Shown piece after piece: positions 33,404 through 43,939 of a stretch of DNA of 64,000 bases. Every line of letters starts with the position of its first letter. Within the stretch, counting starts at the first letter, position 1. A model generated the notes under the pieces. That model did no database searches, was not told where the DNA came from, and saw nothing but the letters and a program-made list of their open reading frames with translations. The DNA is from Breviolum minutum Mf 1.05b.01. Lineage: Eukaryota > Sar > Dinophyceae > Suessiales > Symbiodiniaceae. Both the position numbers and the translations under genes were made by a program. The stretch lies in NCBI GenBank assembly GCA_000507305.1, contig DF239034.1, forward strand, positions 1 through 64,000, read 5' to 3'.

Positions 33404-34152
33404 GTAGGAAGAAGATGGAAGGATCATGTTTTTTATGTGTTTTTTCGTCATCAAAATGTAAGTGTTTCGAGATTTTCTTGGGAGATTCAATGAGATTTTA
33501 AGGATTCTAAACATGGAGAGTTTATTTGAGAACCAGTCGATGTGAAGTGTGAGAAGGATTCTGGCACGGCTTGGATAAATGTGTCTTGTGGAGATGTTTG
33601 TAACTACACCCGGTAACTACAGTTCCAACAAGGGACGGTTTTGATTCCCTCGTTTTCCGCCAGGCTTTGCAGAAGGCTCCGAGATGAGCGAACCGAGCAT
33701 GCAGGACACTTCTTCCCATGACCCTATGGGAAGATACGTAGAGTAAAACTTGTCGTTGCCCTTGCTGGTAAGGGTATGTCATCAAAGTCAAAGATCACAA
33801 GTCACTTCGAAGGAGCTTCACCTTGAAACCATCTCGTTGGCTGATAGCCCAACTCCCAGACTACTTGGGCACAAAGGGCGATAGGACAAGTCACAAGTGC
33901 AGACCAAACGCATCAAATCAATCCATGTTTGATTCACTTCGTGGCTAGAATCTTCATGCAAAAGTGTCAGCCATCCACAAAAATCCACCACATTTTTACA
34001 CTCTTCATTCCAAAATGAATCACATGGTAATGATCAGATCTGGTTTCATTTGGTGCCAAGGCAAATTCGACGACTTGGACGATCAACTCTCACGAGATTC
34101 AGCGGTTCCCGCGACACCTTTGGGTACCAGACGTCCAGCAGCTGCCAGGTGA
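33404..34152 (+). other. Spacer with possible last MORN-gene exon
   Basis: At about 34060-34152 a + frame reads KFDDLDDQLSRDSAVPATPL then GTRRPAAAR and TGA, with GCCAAG|GC upstream. It could be the 3' terminal exon of the MORN gene. All three frames are open here, so the choice is uncertain. The remainder shows nothing. Confidence 0.35.
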
Positions 34153-34189
34153 AGGGCTCCGCGAAACGCCGTGGGTTGGGTGGGTGATA

Positions 34190-34293
34190 TACCCTCCCTG
34201 AAACTGTGTTCGCACCTGAAAAATGGATGGCTTATTTTCCTTTTGGGTTTCGGCCTATTTTTCAGGGGCCAACTGTAAGTTTCAGGGTGGGTG
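34190..34293. mobile_element. MITE-like foldback element, copy 3
   Basis: The left end TACCCTCCCTGAAACT and right end AGTTTCAGGGTGGGT are inverted repeats. The inner blocks GCACCTGAAA, ATGGATGG, TTCCTTTTGGG and CAGGGGCCAACT are shared with copy 2. The element sits between the MORN and OPR-like genes. Confidence 0.78.
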
Positions 34294-34742
34294 AATTTGA
34301 ATTGTTCATGGTGTTAGATGATTAAATTACCCATGTTGGGGGAGAAATGAAACACTACAAATGTATGGTAAATTTGAAGGATGTCCACTTTAATAGTGTG
34401 TTTGGGTTGGTGATATAATGACCCCTGTATAAGGGATGAAAAAACTGCCCATCAGTTTTAAGTTGCCATTGGGTGGATCTGTCAAGGCCTGGGCTTCCGG
34501 AACGGTTGGGGATCCCAGCAATGCAGCTGTATGGATTCAATGGTTATCAATCGTTACAGCTTAACACTCGAATGGTCGGCAAAATCTAAACAGTGACAGT
34601 CTTGACACTTGATTCATATGATTTCATGTATCTATGTTGAGCATGATCTTAGGAGGTAACGGTTACCAGCAGTGTTTTTCCATTGACCTACTTTGAGACC
34701 ATAATAAATAATGCCAAGTTGCATCCTTTCCACCTTTTCATC

Positions 34743-34764
34743 ACTGAAATTGTTTTGGCTCAAG
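34743..34764 (+). promoter_or_regulatory. Dinoflagellate spliced-leader relic
   Basis: The 12 bases TTTTGGCTCAAG at 34753-34764 equal the 3' end of the 22-base dinoflagellate spliced leader as I remember it. Over the whole 22-base length about 16 positions agree. An ATG follows at once (34765). Spliced leader is normally added to mRNA by trans-splicing, so a genomic copy suggests a trans-spliced mRNA was once reverse-transcribed and inserted here. Chance cannot be excluded for 12 bases, but the exact position before a start codon makes it likely. Confidence 0.65.
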
Positions 34765-37700
34765 ATGAAGGGTATCTCAAAGTTAGGGCCAAAGAGCCCC
34801 GAGCTCATCCAACGACTTCAGATCAATAAGCAGATTGGATCTGTTGGACCTGCAAAGATCTTGTCGATTTGTGAAGCAACTGGGATTGGAAATGCAGTGA
34901 TTCGGAGTGTGATCATGTCCAGATTCAACAAATTTTCATGCATTTTACTATATTTACTGTATTGCCATATTGCCCTGTTGTATTTAGATTCGGCAGCTTT
35001 ATCCAGGTGCTGGGGGTATGTCATTGTACCATTTCCCATCCGATTTGAAAGCCTATCATTAACAAGGATCACTTGGAGATCCTCGATGCAGTGAATGTGG
35101 CCACTGCCTTGCATCGCATAGCGAAAGCCAGCAAGGCACACAGACCACAGCTCTGGAAATAGGACCAAAATTCACTCAAACTTTTTTTGGGGGTGATTTT
35201 CGGTCTGGGAGTGTAAGGCTACAGTTACTGCATGGTGCCACTGGATGTTTTTTAGTCATACACACTGACTAAGTTTTTGCAAGTGCAAAAAGATATGCAT
35301 GCCAACAGTTCAACAGCAGTTGTAGGAGCCACGGGTTTCGTTGCTGATCTCTCACTTTGCCCCACTGGTCCACGAGTGCAACTCCAAAGCTTTGGCCAGT
35401 ACAGCATGGGCGTTAACGGTCTTACAGGCACCCGAGACTTAGTGCATTCAAATGCAAACAGTAAAAACCCAGCTGCAAATCACTCAATTAAAGGAGGCGT
35501 TTCTGAATCACTGATTGCTGTGCAGATTTTACTGTGTGGATTTGACATGCCCGCAAATGGTGAGGGTTCCCTATATATGTTCACGCAGCAAATTCAGTTG
35601 AGCAAGTATGTGACAGGTATCAGACGAGCCCATGATGTAGTTGTTTCTTGGTCACCGAGCCGGTCGTAGTTTGTTTCTTGATCTCTTCCTCAGCGTTGTC
35701 GATACATGTCTATACATTTTTTCAGGTTGAAGATAAATCAAAGTCAGTTGAAGCTGACCCCAAAAAGGTTGGGTAAGGCTCCCAGTGAAAATACGATTGC
35801 TTCAGGGTCGTTACTCGCCTCTAAGGATTGCTGACGTGACTTCTGTGGATGTAGCGCCACGGGACCTTGCCAGCTTAGTGTGACTGAGCAGAATCTCACC
35901 CACGGGGGAGTCAAAACTCCGCCAATAAGAGTCACCCTGGGGTTTCAGTGAAATCAAATGGTAAAGTCAACACATGTTTTAATGTGTGTGGTTGTTGAAT
36001 TCATACGAAATGAAATGAAATGAAATGCAGCATTGAAATGCATGTTGTGTTTTCATAATATGTATATATGTTACGTTTCATGATGTTTGATGTAAGTCAG
36101 AAGTTCACTACAGGGATGTTTGAACCGTTTGAACTGGGAGACTGACAGGTGGTGTTTCGCCACTATGTCAATAGATCATCCGCGCATGCGAAAGACCTTG
36201 GGCGAAGGTGTGAAGAGATCAGTGCGCCAGCTTAGCGCCATTGATTTGGCGAGCATCGCCTGGTCGCTGGCGATTCTGCAATGGCATGATGGGATGTTGG
36301 CCCCTTGAGCTGTGAATGGCTGGCTGTGTTTGGAGCCAATGTTTGGAAAGGGCACCCAATCATAGCTCCCTGAAGTGCTAGTCACATAGATCCCCCAGGA
36401 TCCATCACTGAGGACCACATTGCAGATGCAACACAGCTGCTGCCAAAAAAAGACCTTCCGGTGCAGGCCGACAAAGCAAAAAGTCGAAAAAATGTCAGAC
36501 AAAAATAAACTGAAGAATCCGACTGTTTTTGACCTTCACTTTGAAATGTAGCAAGATTGTGGGAGATACCGATACGTGTCAATTTCTTAGTTGGCTTGGA
36601 CAGGCGCTTTCAAATCTTGCATGGTGCTTTGCAACGCTGCAATGGAAGACGGCCAGCGCCACTTCTTTGCTGGAGACCATTGCCCTCCACGGCGAAAGGC
36701 GGAGTCGAAAAAGTTTCAGCTTTGGCTGTTGAGGGTGACATCTTCGACAGATGTCAACCATGATGAGAAGTGTCTAAAAGTGAAAGGGAAATTACCAAAT
36801 CCTAACCTTAAAAACAAGAAGGTAGGAATCATAAGCACACCTCACCATATGACACCATCATATCCTTCAACTTTTCAACTTTTGAAGGTCAATTGGAGAA
36901 TTTCGAGCCCAAGACTTGGCCAACAGCACATGGAGCCTGGCATCTTTGACTCATCGATTCGCCCAACAAAAAGCTTTCATGGATGCTGCTGCGAATGCAG
37001 CTAAAGATCTCATAGAGAAATCTCAGAAAAATCCGAAAAATCTTCACAGTTTCACACCTCAAGGCATTTCAAATATCATTTGGACCATGGCTACGGTGGC
37101 GGTCTCTTCGCAAAAGCCTTTGTTGGATGCTTTTTCTGCGTCTCTTGAATTTCAAAACCTCAAAACGTGGAAAGCTCAAGAATTGTCAAACAGCGCATGA
37201 AGTTTTGCTACCTTGCTGGTCATGGATGCGATGGTCTTGGATACAATTTCTGAGATGGCTTTGCAGCAACTGGAGCATTTTGGTTTTCGACACAGTGCCA
37301 ATTTGGTTTGGGCATTGGCAACCTTGGAAAAAACACAGGAGCCTTTGATGCAGGCAATTGCCCAAACTGCTGCAGTCAATGCTTATGAACTCAGCCCATT
37401 ATCTTTAGCCAGTACTGCTTGGGCATGTATGTCAATGAGTATCATATGTTTCCCGTTACTTGATGTGATGGCAAAGATTCTCTTCAGATCTCCAGTAGAT
37501 GATGGCATTGCAACGATGGCTATTTGGACACTTTCACGTCTTCCTGATTTGGACTTGGCGTTTCAAATGGTCCACTCAGCACAGTGGCGCATTCCACCCT
37601 TAAGTCTTTCAGCTTTGTTGGAGGCATGTGAGCAACGTGACATATCACAGCTGCGGGTTCTTCGATTGTTGGCACATGGACATTTGAAACCAGTGGTGTT

Positions 37701-37776
37701 GGATCTACTGGACACCATGGAAGCCAATAGCTGCGATAGGACTGTGAAAAGCAGCGACGGATCTCTGGAACCCTGA
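34765..37776 (+). CDS. OPR/RAP-like helical-repeat protein with an in-frame TGA
   Basis: The ATG at 34765 directly follows the leader relic and reads MKGISKLGPKSPELIQRLQI then NKQIGSVGPAKILSICEATG. Exon 35067-35157 gives ILDAVNVATALHRIAKASKA. Helical repeats with the LSNLAW-type motif follow: LSAIDLASIAWSLAILQW (about 36218-36283), ALSNLAWCFATLQW (about 36604-36645), then one long exon from about 36889 with AQDLANSTWSLASL, PQGISNIIWTMATV, AQELSNSA*SFATLL, FRHSANLVWALATL and LSLASTAWACMSMS, ending SSDGSLEP and TGA. Such repeats occur in OPR, RAP and FAST-kinase-like RNA-binding proteins that act mostly in mitochondria and plastids. No C-terminal RAP domain was seen. TGA at 37198-37200 replaces a Trp that every repeat has at this place. 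Exons between 35157 and 36170 are unresolved. The gene is either recently disabled or the base is an error. Confidence 0.75.
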
Positions 37777-38291
37777 GATCTTTCAGAAGAAAACACAGAT
37801 CCGGAGAAATGCCAGCGATGATTTGAAAATGCCGCACTGATGACCAGCTCGCTTTTTGCAAGCAGTGCCTTTTTTCAATCCTTGTCTAAGGAGCAACATG
37901 CAGTGGCAGTGCAACTTATATGTAGAAGACACGACATTTTGGAATCAGAGAGAGAGATCTGTAATTTTCATGGTGCATTTTCCATAGCCACATGGATTCT
38001 TTGGCCTCACGTTGTCCGTCCAAGCTTTGGGCAAGGTCCAACCCAGTGGGACAAAAGCCATCAGCGGTGCCGTGCTCAGATCCGTTTCCTGTTCAACTGG
38101 TAGCCATTTAATGACAAGAACTGGTGATGTTGGTGAATTTCATCACGTATTCTTCTGGTGTTGGAAGATGTTATGGAAATATTTCTGACACACCTTCAAA
38201 TCAACTATCCCATTTGATTTCAATTTCTAGATATTCGATACCAGTCGTGAGAATTTGGGTGTTTTAGTGTGTGTTTTCCCTTGGAATCTCA
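37777..38291. other. No supported gene
   Basis: A short ORF at 37840-38103 has no domain. The stretch is probably 3' flank of the OPR-like gene. Confidence 0.4.
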
Positions 38292-38439
38292 GGTGACCTT
38301 AGGTATCACCCAGCAAGTGTTGGATCCCTTTGCTCGGAGTGGACCAAGAGGCAAGAGCAAAGTTGCAGCAAAAAGGCTTGCCCTGGGAGTGTTGACATGG
38401 ATGCACCTGGCATCCCAGATATTCACCGAGAGCAATGTT
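38292..38439 (+). CDS. Candidate exon, unknown protein
   Basis: TCTCAG|GTG opens VTLGITQQVLDPFARSGPRG, then KSKVAAKRLALGVLTWMHLA. The frame stays open to 38685, but composition falls off after about 38440. It is helical and basic with no family recognised. It might belong to the OPR-like gene upstream only if the TGA at 37774-37776 is bypassed. Confidence 0.4.
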
Positions 38440-41116
38440 AGAGTACTGTTCAGCTTCGTACGACACGACCTGAGACTTCTTTTGTGTGATGACTTTAAAG
38501 ACTATCCAAGACGTGGCAAATTCACGCAAGCCGCAGAACTAAAAGACTCAATGTCAAAGGCAGTTTCACCATGTAATTCAGCTGACATCACCTTCAAGAA
38601 CCTTGTGGAACAAATTTGGCTCAGGAAAGTATATATAGACATATATCATGCATGGCAACTTCATGTGTTGCTTGGATGTTGCTGAATCCATTTTTCGCAT
38701 CTCACATCGCTGAACATTTCAGCCTGTCAACACAGCCACGAAGCCACACATGGGTTTGATGAAGATCCTTCCACCAATGGCAAATTGCGTTTGGCAAAAG
38801 CATAAATTAATTTAAAAAGCCATCGCCCTTTGAACGCAATGACATTTTGACACGTATTTTTGTAGACCTGTTTGTGTTTTCAGTCATTTTTGGCAGAGAA
38901 AATTACAGCAAGCTAAACTTTCAAAAAACCACATTTTTGTTTAGCCTGGAGCTTCCCATGAGGCGCTCCTCATAGGTGTGGTTTTTGCATCGAATCGTTG
39001 TGATGCCAGCTGTTTCCTTGGAAAAGTTAAGGCCATGACAACGGGTCCAGAGGTGCTTTGGGAGGTGCGGTGAATGAAATCTGTGATGCAATTTGCACAT
39101 CGAAAGTTTTTCCAGAAACAGGTTCTCAGAGTTTCCAAGTGAGACAGTAGAAACATCATTAAAAAGACTGGTGATGCCCATGTCATTGTCCATCATCTCC
39201 GGTTTCCCACTTGACCAAAAAACCCGCGGCCAAAAATGTCAGGTGGTTCATCCCAGTTGCCCACTACGGGCAGAACCGCATTTTGATTCCAAGGCTGGGC
39301 TCTCAGTAACGCCTTTTCGATGGCGAAAAACCCAAATGTCGACCAAGGTGCTTGGCTGGAAACAACGAGGCGGAGAAATGCTTGGTCCAAAGTGGCGGGG
39401 GGGGACATTTCAACGTGACAATCATGCAAAAAAATCCTTTTTGAAACCAGGAACAAGAAGAAAATGACAAGAAATTCTGAAAAAAATACATCCTAAACAT
39501 ATCTATATAGTTAAAACAAAATAATTCAAATTATACAACTCAACTCTCCACCAACTCTCAGACTAATCTTTGGCAACTTTTGTGGCAGGCAATCACGTCT
39601 CGTGTAGCGAGATCACCACAGATGGTTGGCTTAAAGTCGCCAATGGTCCTGGATGGCCCTGTCCTTGGTGTTGCTCCACAAAACCTATGATTTGATAGAG
39701 AAAAATGCTGGAAAAACAAAGCACCCTTATCTGAAGATAGACACATGTATAGAGAGAGAGAGAGAGACAGGTAGATCAAAGATCAAATAGGTAACATTAC
39801 GCAAGTACAACAAGCAAATACAAGCAATGTTTAATCACAGATATGACAGCATACAGCAAATGATTAGACAATATTAGACACATAAATCAGCAAAAAGGCA
39901 TCACCAACTCACCCAAGATGCAACTGTGGAGTTACCAAAGTCATTCTTTGATCGCTGCCACTTCGCCAGGATTCTTTCAGATATGCAGGGCCTTCATGGT
40001 TTGGGCAGTCTCTTGCAGCCACGCCGGGGCGAGGATGTGATTTGACATTGTTTGCTTGTCAACGTCAGCATCAGCATGCCTGAGAAACGGTCAGCGAAGG
40101 GAATTTGATGATTTTGAAAGAATGATAGGAATGAGTCAATGAGGCAGAACCAAACACCTTGTGTCAGGCAGTTGAATGTTTTTTGTTGAAAATAAATTCC
40201 CAAAATCCTTAAGCAATCCTCTTGGTTGGCCTCCAAATACCTGCGAGGAAGTCGATTTAGCCATCGAGGAGCCACAGCCACAAGGCCTGGATCTCATAGA
40301 ATCCACCGAAGAATCTGATTCATTGTCGTTGATTTATGTTGATTTGTTTGTTTTGAGATAAATGTTTGATACATTTTGATATCGTAGTCCAGTTGAAATT
40401 TGCATCCTCCATTTCTTGAAGCAAAACATGTCATTTTGTTGTCAAAGATCAAGAGACAATATCAGATCAGCGCCACTGCGAGGCATTTGTTGTTTGGAGG
40501 TGACCTTTGCACAGGTGGCGGTCCGTGCTTTTCCCAGCCGTGATGCCATTGCGTTGTGCTATCGCCGTCGCGGATCCAAGTGGGGTTTCGGGAAGAATTC
40601 GGGAAAACACATTGGGAACTCCACATTTTTCACACATTTTGTGAGTGACATGTTCGAAGTGACTCTGGATGTGTCATGATGTGTGATGATGATGTGATGT
40701 GCCATGTGTAGACCATGAGCAGCAGTAGCTCTGTCAAAATCATTGCCATATGCAAACATGCGAAATGATGATTGCCATTGCATCAAATCAGATGAGGTAT
40801 CCGCCAAATTATTAAAAAGTCACCAGTGATTTGGGATATTTGAGTCATGTTCTCCTTGACTTCAATGTCAAAAAAAACATGCAAAGACTATGCCGAAGTC
40901 AATGCAAAAACTCGTCGTTCTCGTCGTTGAGTCTCTAAGTCTCTAAGGTAAAGGCGAGCTGATCTTCGCACGCTCCCAGAACTTTTCGGGCTGGTTACGC
41001 CTGGCTGGTGCTATTCTCAGGATGTCAAGATGTTGCATGGTTGTCAACCTGCAATGAATCTCATTGGTATGACAAAGTCATCCACTTCCATGTCTTTATC
41101 ATTTTGGCATACCCAG
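38440..41116. other. Sparse region, weak exon-like frames
   Basis: An AG|G acceptor at 39588 opens NHVSCSEITTDGWLKVANGP then GWPCPWCC with a stop near 39694. Frames at about 40509-40590 (VAVRAFPSRDAIALCYRRRG) and 40981-41030 (NFSGWLRLAGAIL) also look protein-like. None is tied to a gene. An AG-rich microsatellite lies at 39752-39768. Confidence 0.3.
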
Positions 41117-43577
41117 GTGAAGAGGGATGGATGTTAGCCTTTGCACCTGAACATGGTCAACTTCTAAAAGCCAAAGAGGCTAAGGCACCAACTGCCAAAG
41201 TCACCCAAAAAATTCACCATATCTACATGTTGGAAAAACTCCGGGATATCAGATAATCCAGCCTGAACCAACCATCCAACGAAACTTACGACACCACAGG
41301 AGACTCTTCAAGTCGACTTGTGGGCGTTGTGTGATTTTTGGAGCAGCTTCCGGCGAAAGAAACGTAGCATGGCTGCAATTCCTTGGATTTACTGTGAGTT
41401 TTTGGTGTTTTTTTTAGTGAGAACTTGAGAGGAGTGATGAATGCTGAGATGGTACTGTAATCCATGTGGTAATGATTCATATCGTGTTATGATACGTAAT
41501 GTATAACTGTATTACCATAATTTATCTTTTCATCCTTTTTATATATGTAGACCTATATTATTTTAAGATTCATCAAGATTACAAAGAGTTCACAGAAAGA
41601 ACTGCAGATTCCCAAGCCTGAGGCATGTTGGCTCCCGCAGATGTCAAGGCCTTGAAGGCACCAGCAACGATCACGACCGGCTCCACCACCGCTGCACCGA
41701 AACATGTCGTTATGACCCACCCAAAGCAGGATGCTGAAGAGGGCACGAAGATCATGGCAGGGATGGACTATGAGCATCATGTCAGCATCTCAGACCCGGA
41801 GGGGTTCACATCTTTCCGTGATGTTTCAAGAAACACCACATGTACATGGGTTTTTTCTCAGTTTTTCCGTGGGATCAGACATGACAGGGGGGTGATTGTG
41901 AATCTCAGAGTTGCAGGTGTCCACGGGCAATGCAGAGCCATTGGTTGAGGATGGTCTTCTTACACAGGCACTTCCTGTTCAGCAGAGATGTTGTTACATG
42001 TCTCTGTTGGTCTCTGTGTTTTCGTTGTGAAAGGCGGTGAGGAGAAGAAAACATTCGTTTCATCCTTGAACTTGAAAGAACACGTCACTAGTTGCCCTAG
42101 ATGTGCAGGAAGATTTGAGCCGCACAGAGGAATGGATTCGTCAACGACTCTTTGTGCTGGGCTTAGGGTTCAAGCGAAGGATGCAATTTCCTTCGGAGCA
42201 ATTGGCACCCCAGGCCTTCTGTTGGTCCCTGACGTTGCCGAGCAATCAACAATGACAACTAAGCAAAACATGTTAGACAAATGTTTTTTTGTTTTCCTGA
42301 TGGATTTTTCAGGCCACTTCATTGTTGAGAATGGTAAAGGAAGAACCACCCTTCTGTGAAGCTTGGTTGCATTTTTGAAGATTTTTGCAGCCAAAAATCA
42401 AGTTTTTGACAGCCAAAAAAATCTTTTGGACTCAGGAGCAATGTCCAGATTTTCGACTCACACCACGGCTTCAAAGCTCAGAAAAATTATGGAGCTTCAA
42501 TGACTTCACGGATCACCCCATTTGCTGTAGAAACTTCTAACGGTTCCAACCCACCAAGGCCACTTCCACAAGAACTTTTTAAAGCCAAAGATTTAGCAGA
42601 AGTTAAAGGTCAACCTCAGAGTCAGCAGCTCAATTTTGCGTTGTGAAGCAGTCGTTTCCCTCAGATTTTTCTTGTGGAACATGAAAAACAGAAAATCTCA
42701 GGTACACCAACTCCACAGGCAAAGGCTGGATACAATGCATCCCGAGGCAAGGTGAATTTTGTTTGCCGCCTTTCCTGTGAGTTGTTTTTTTTGGGGTTGA
42801 ATGTCACCATTGGATGTTTCCTCCCTCTCAGGTGTTGATCCTCCAGTTGGAGTTCGTGACCGTGAGAAGGGTAGAGGCTCTTCAATGTGGAAAAAATGTG
42901 TAGGGAAAAAGTCGTACAAATTGCATGACAAAACGTGTTTCTGTGGTGATGCTTTTGCTCCACTTGAGGAGGAAATGGTGCTTCCATGCACCAGACCGAC
43001 TTTTTCTCCCTGGGTGGTGCTTCCAAAAGCTGATTGCTGAGTTTATCCGTAGAAATCCGCTTGAAGGTGCATGTCCTGAACGAGATTTCTCTCGCTTCAC
43101 TGGGTTTCAACTTTGGTGTCTCAAGCCTAAGGCAGCCATGGTAGCCGAAAAGGAGGCTCAGAGATTCACCGAAAAAAATGCTGCAACATCAACCCGAAGT
43201 CCTTCATGTGCACATGAATCACATGAAGCTACAGCTGTAGGTTTCGGGAGTAGATGAGATGACTGGATGTGTGATGTTTGTTGATTCGATTGGACATCAG
43301 GACGTCAGGCCAAAGGCAAGGGAAAAGGTTTGCAGAAGGGCTTCGGGAAGATGCCTGGATTTGGAGGCAAGATACCCATTCTTACCCACCAAAATTTTCC
43401 GACTGAAAGATGCCTTGAAATTGGACTGTTTCTGTTGGCTCTATGGCTATGTGTGTAGTTGAAAGACTTCTGTTCTACAAACCCACGGCTATGGAGCGTC
43501 AGGTATGGGAGACATGCCAGGTCTTGGCTACTTGGCAACAGTTTGACGCAGCCATGGCACTACTTTTGGTTTCCATT
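41117..43577 (+). CDS. Candidate N-terminal exons of the La-motif gene
   Basis: Exon-like frames occur in order. From 41117 (ACCCAG|GT) EEGWMLAFAPEHGQLLKAKE. From about 41625 LAPADVKALKAPATITTGST then TAAPKHVVMTHPKQDAEEG. At 42056-42110 SLNLKEHVTSCPRCAG. About 42692-42742 GTPTPQAKAGYNASRGK before GTGAAT. About 43303-43370 AKGKGKGLQKGFGKMPGFGG. About 43470-43542 LQTHGYGASGMGDMPGLGYL. The later ones are Gly/Lys/Met-rich, typical of disordered parts of RNA-binding proteins. Assignment to the La-motif gene rests only on order, strand and style. Confidence 0.4.
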
Positions 43578-43680
43578 TACTCCCCCGAAATTTAACATGG
43601 AACCTGAAAATGATGGTTTCCAAAAGGAATCACCTTTTCCAGGGACTTCTCTTCAGGTTCCATGTACTTTCCATTACCAA
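43578..43680. mobile_element. MITE-like element, copy 4 (decayed right end)
   Basis: The left end TACTCCCCCGAAATTTAACA, then TGGAACCTGAAAATGATGG, is close to copy 1 (TACCCTCCCGAAGTTTAACA) and copy 5. The right arm retains CTTCAGGTTCCATGT but the outer part is missing or diverged. It is probably inside an intron. Confidence 0.65.
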
Positions 43681-43939
43681 TCGCTTACTGGATTGCTTTC
43701 CACTGGAGGTGTTGTCCCAGTGGAAATGAATGGCGAGGAAATGTTGATGACTGAGGCCACCAGTGCAGCTAAAGGATGAAAAGATGTCACAAATCTATAC
43801 GTCAATTTGTCGAAACTCTGCCTTGTGAAGCAACATAAAGGTGTAAAATGTAAACGGTTGAAACAAACTCCGGTAACTCACAGGGGCAGAGGAGTTTCCT
43901 TTTCGGCAAAAAACCTCCTCAGCATTTTTCAAACCGGCA

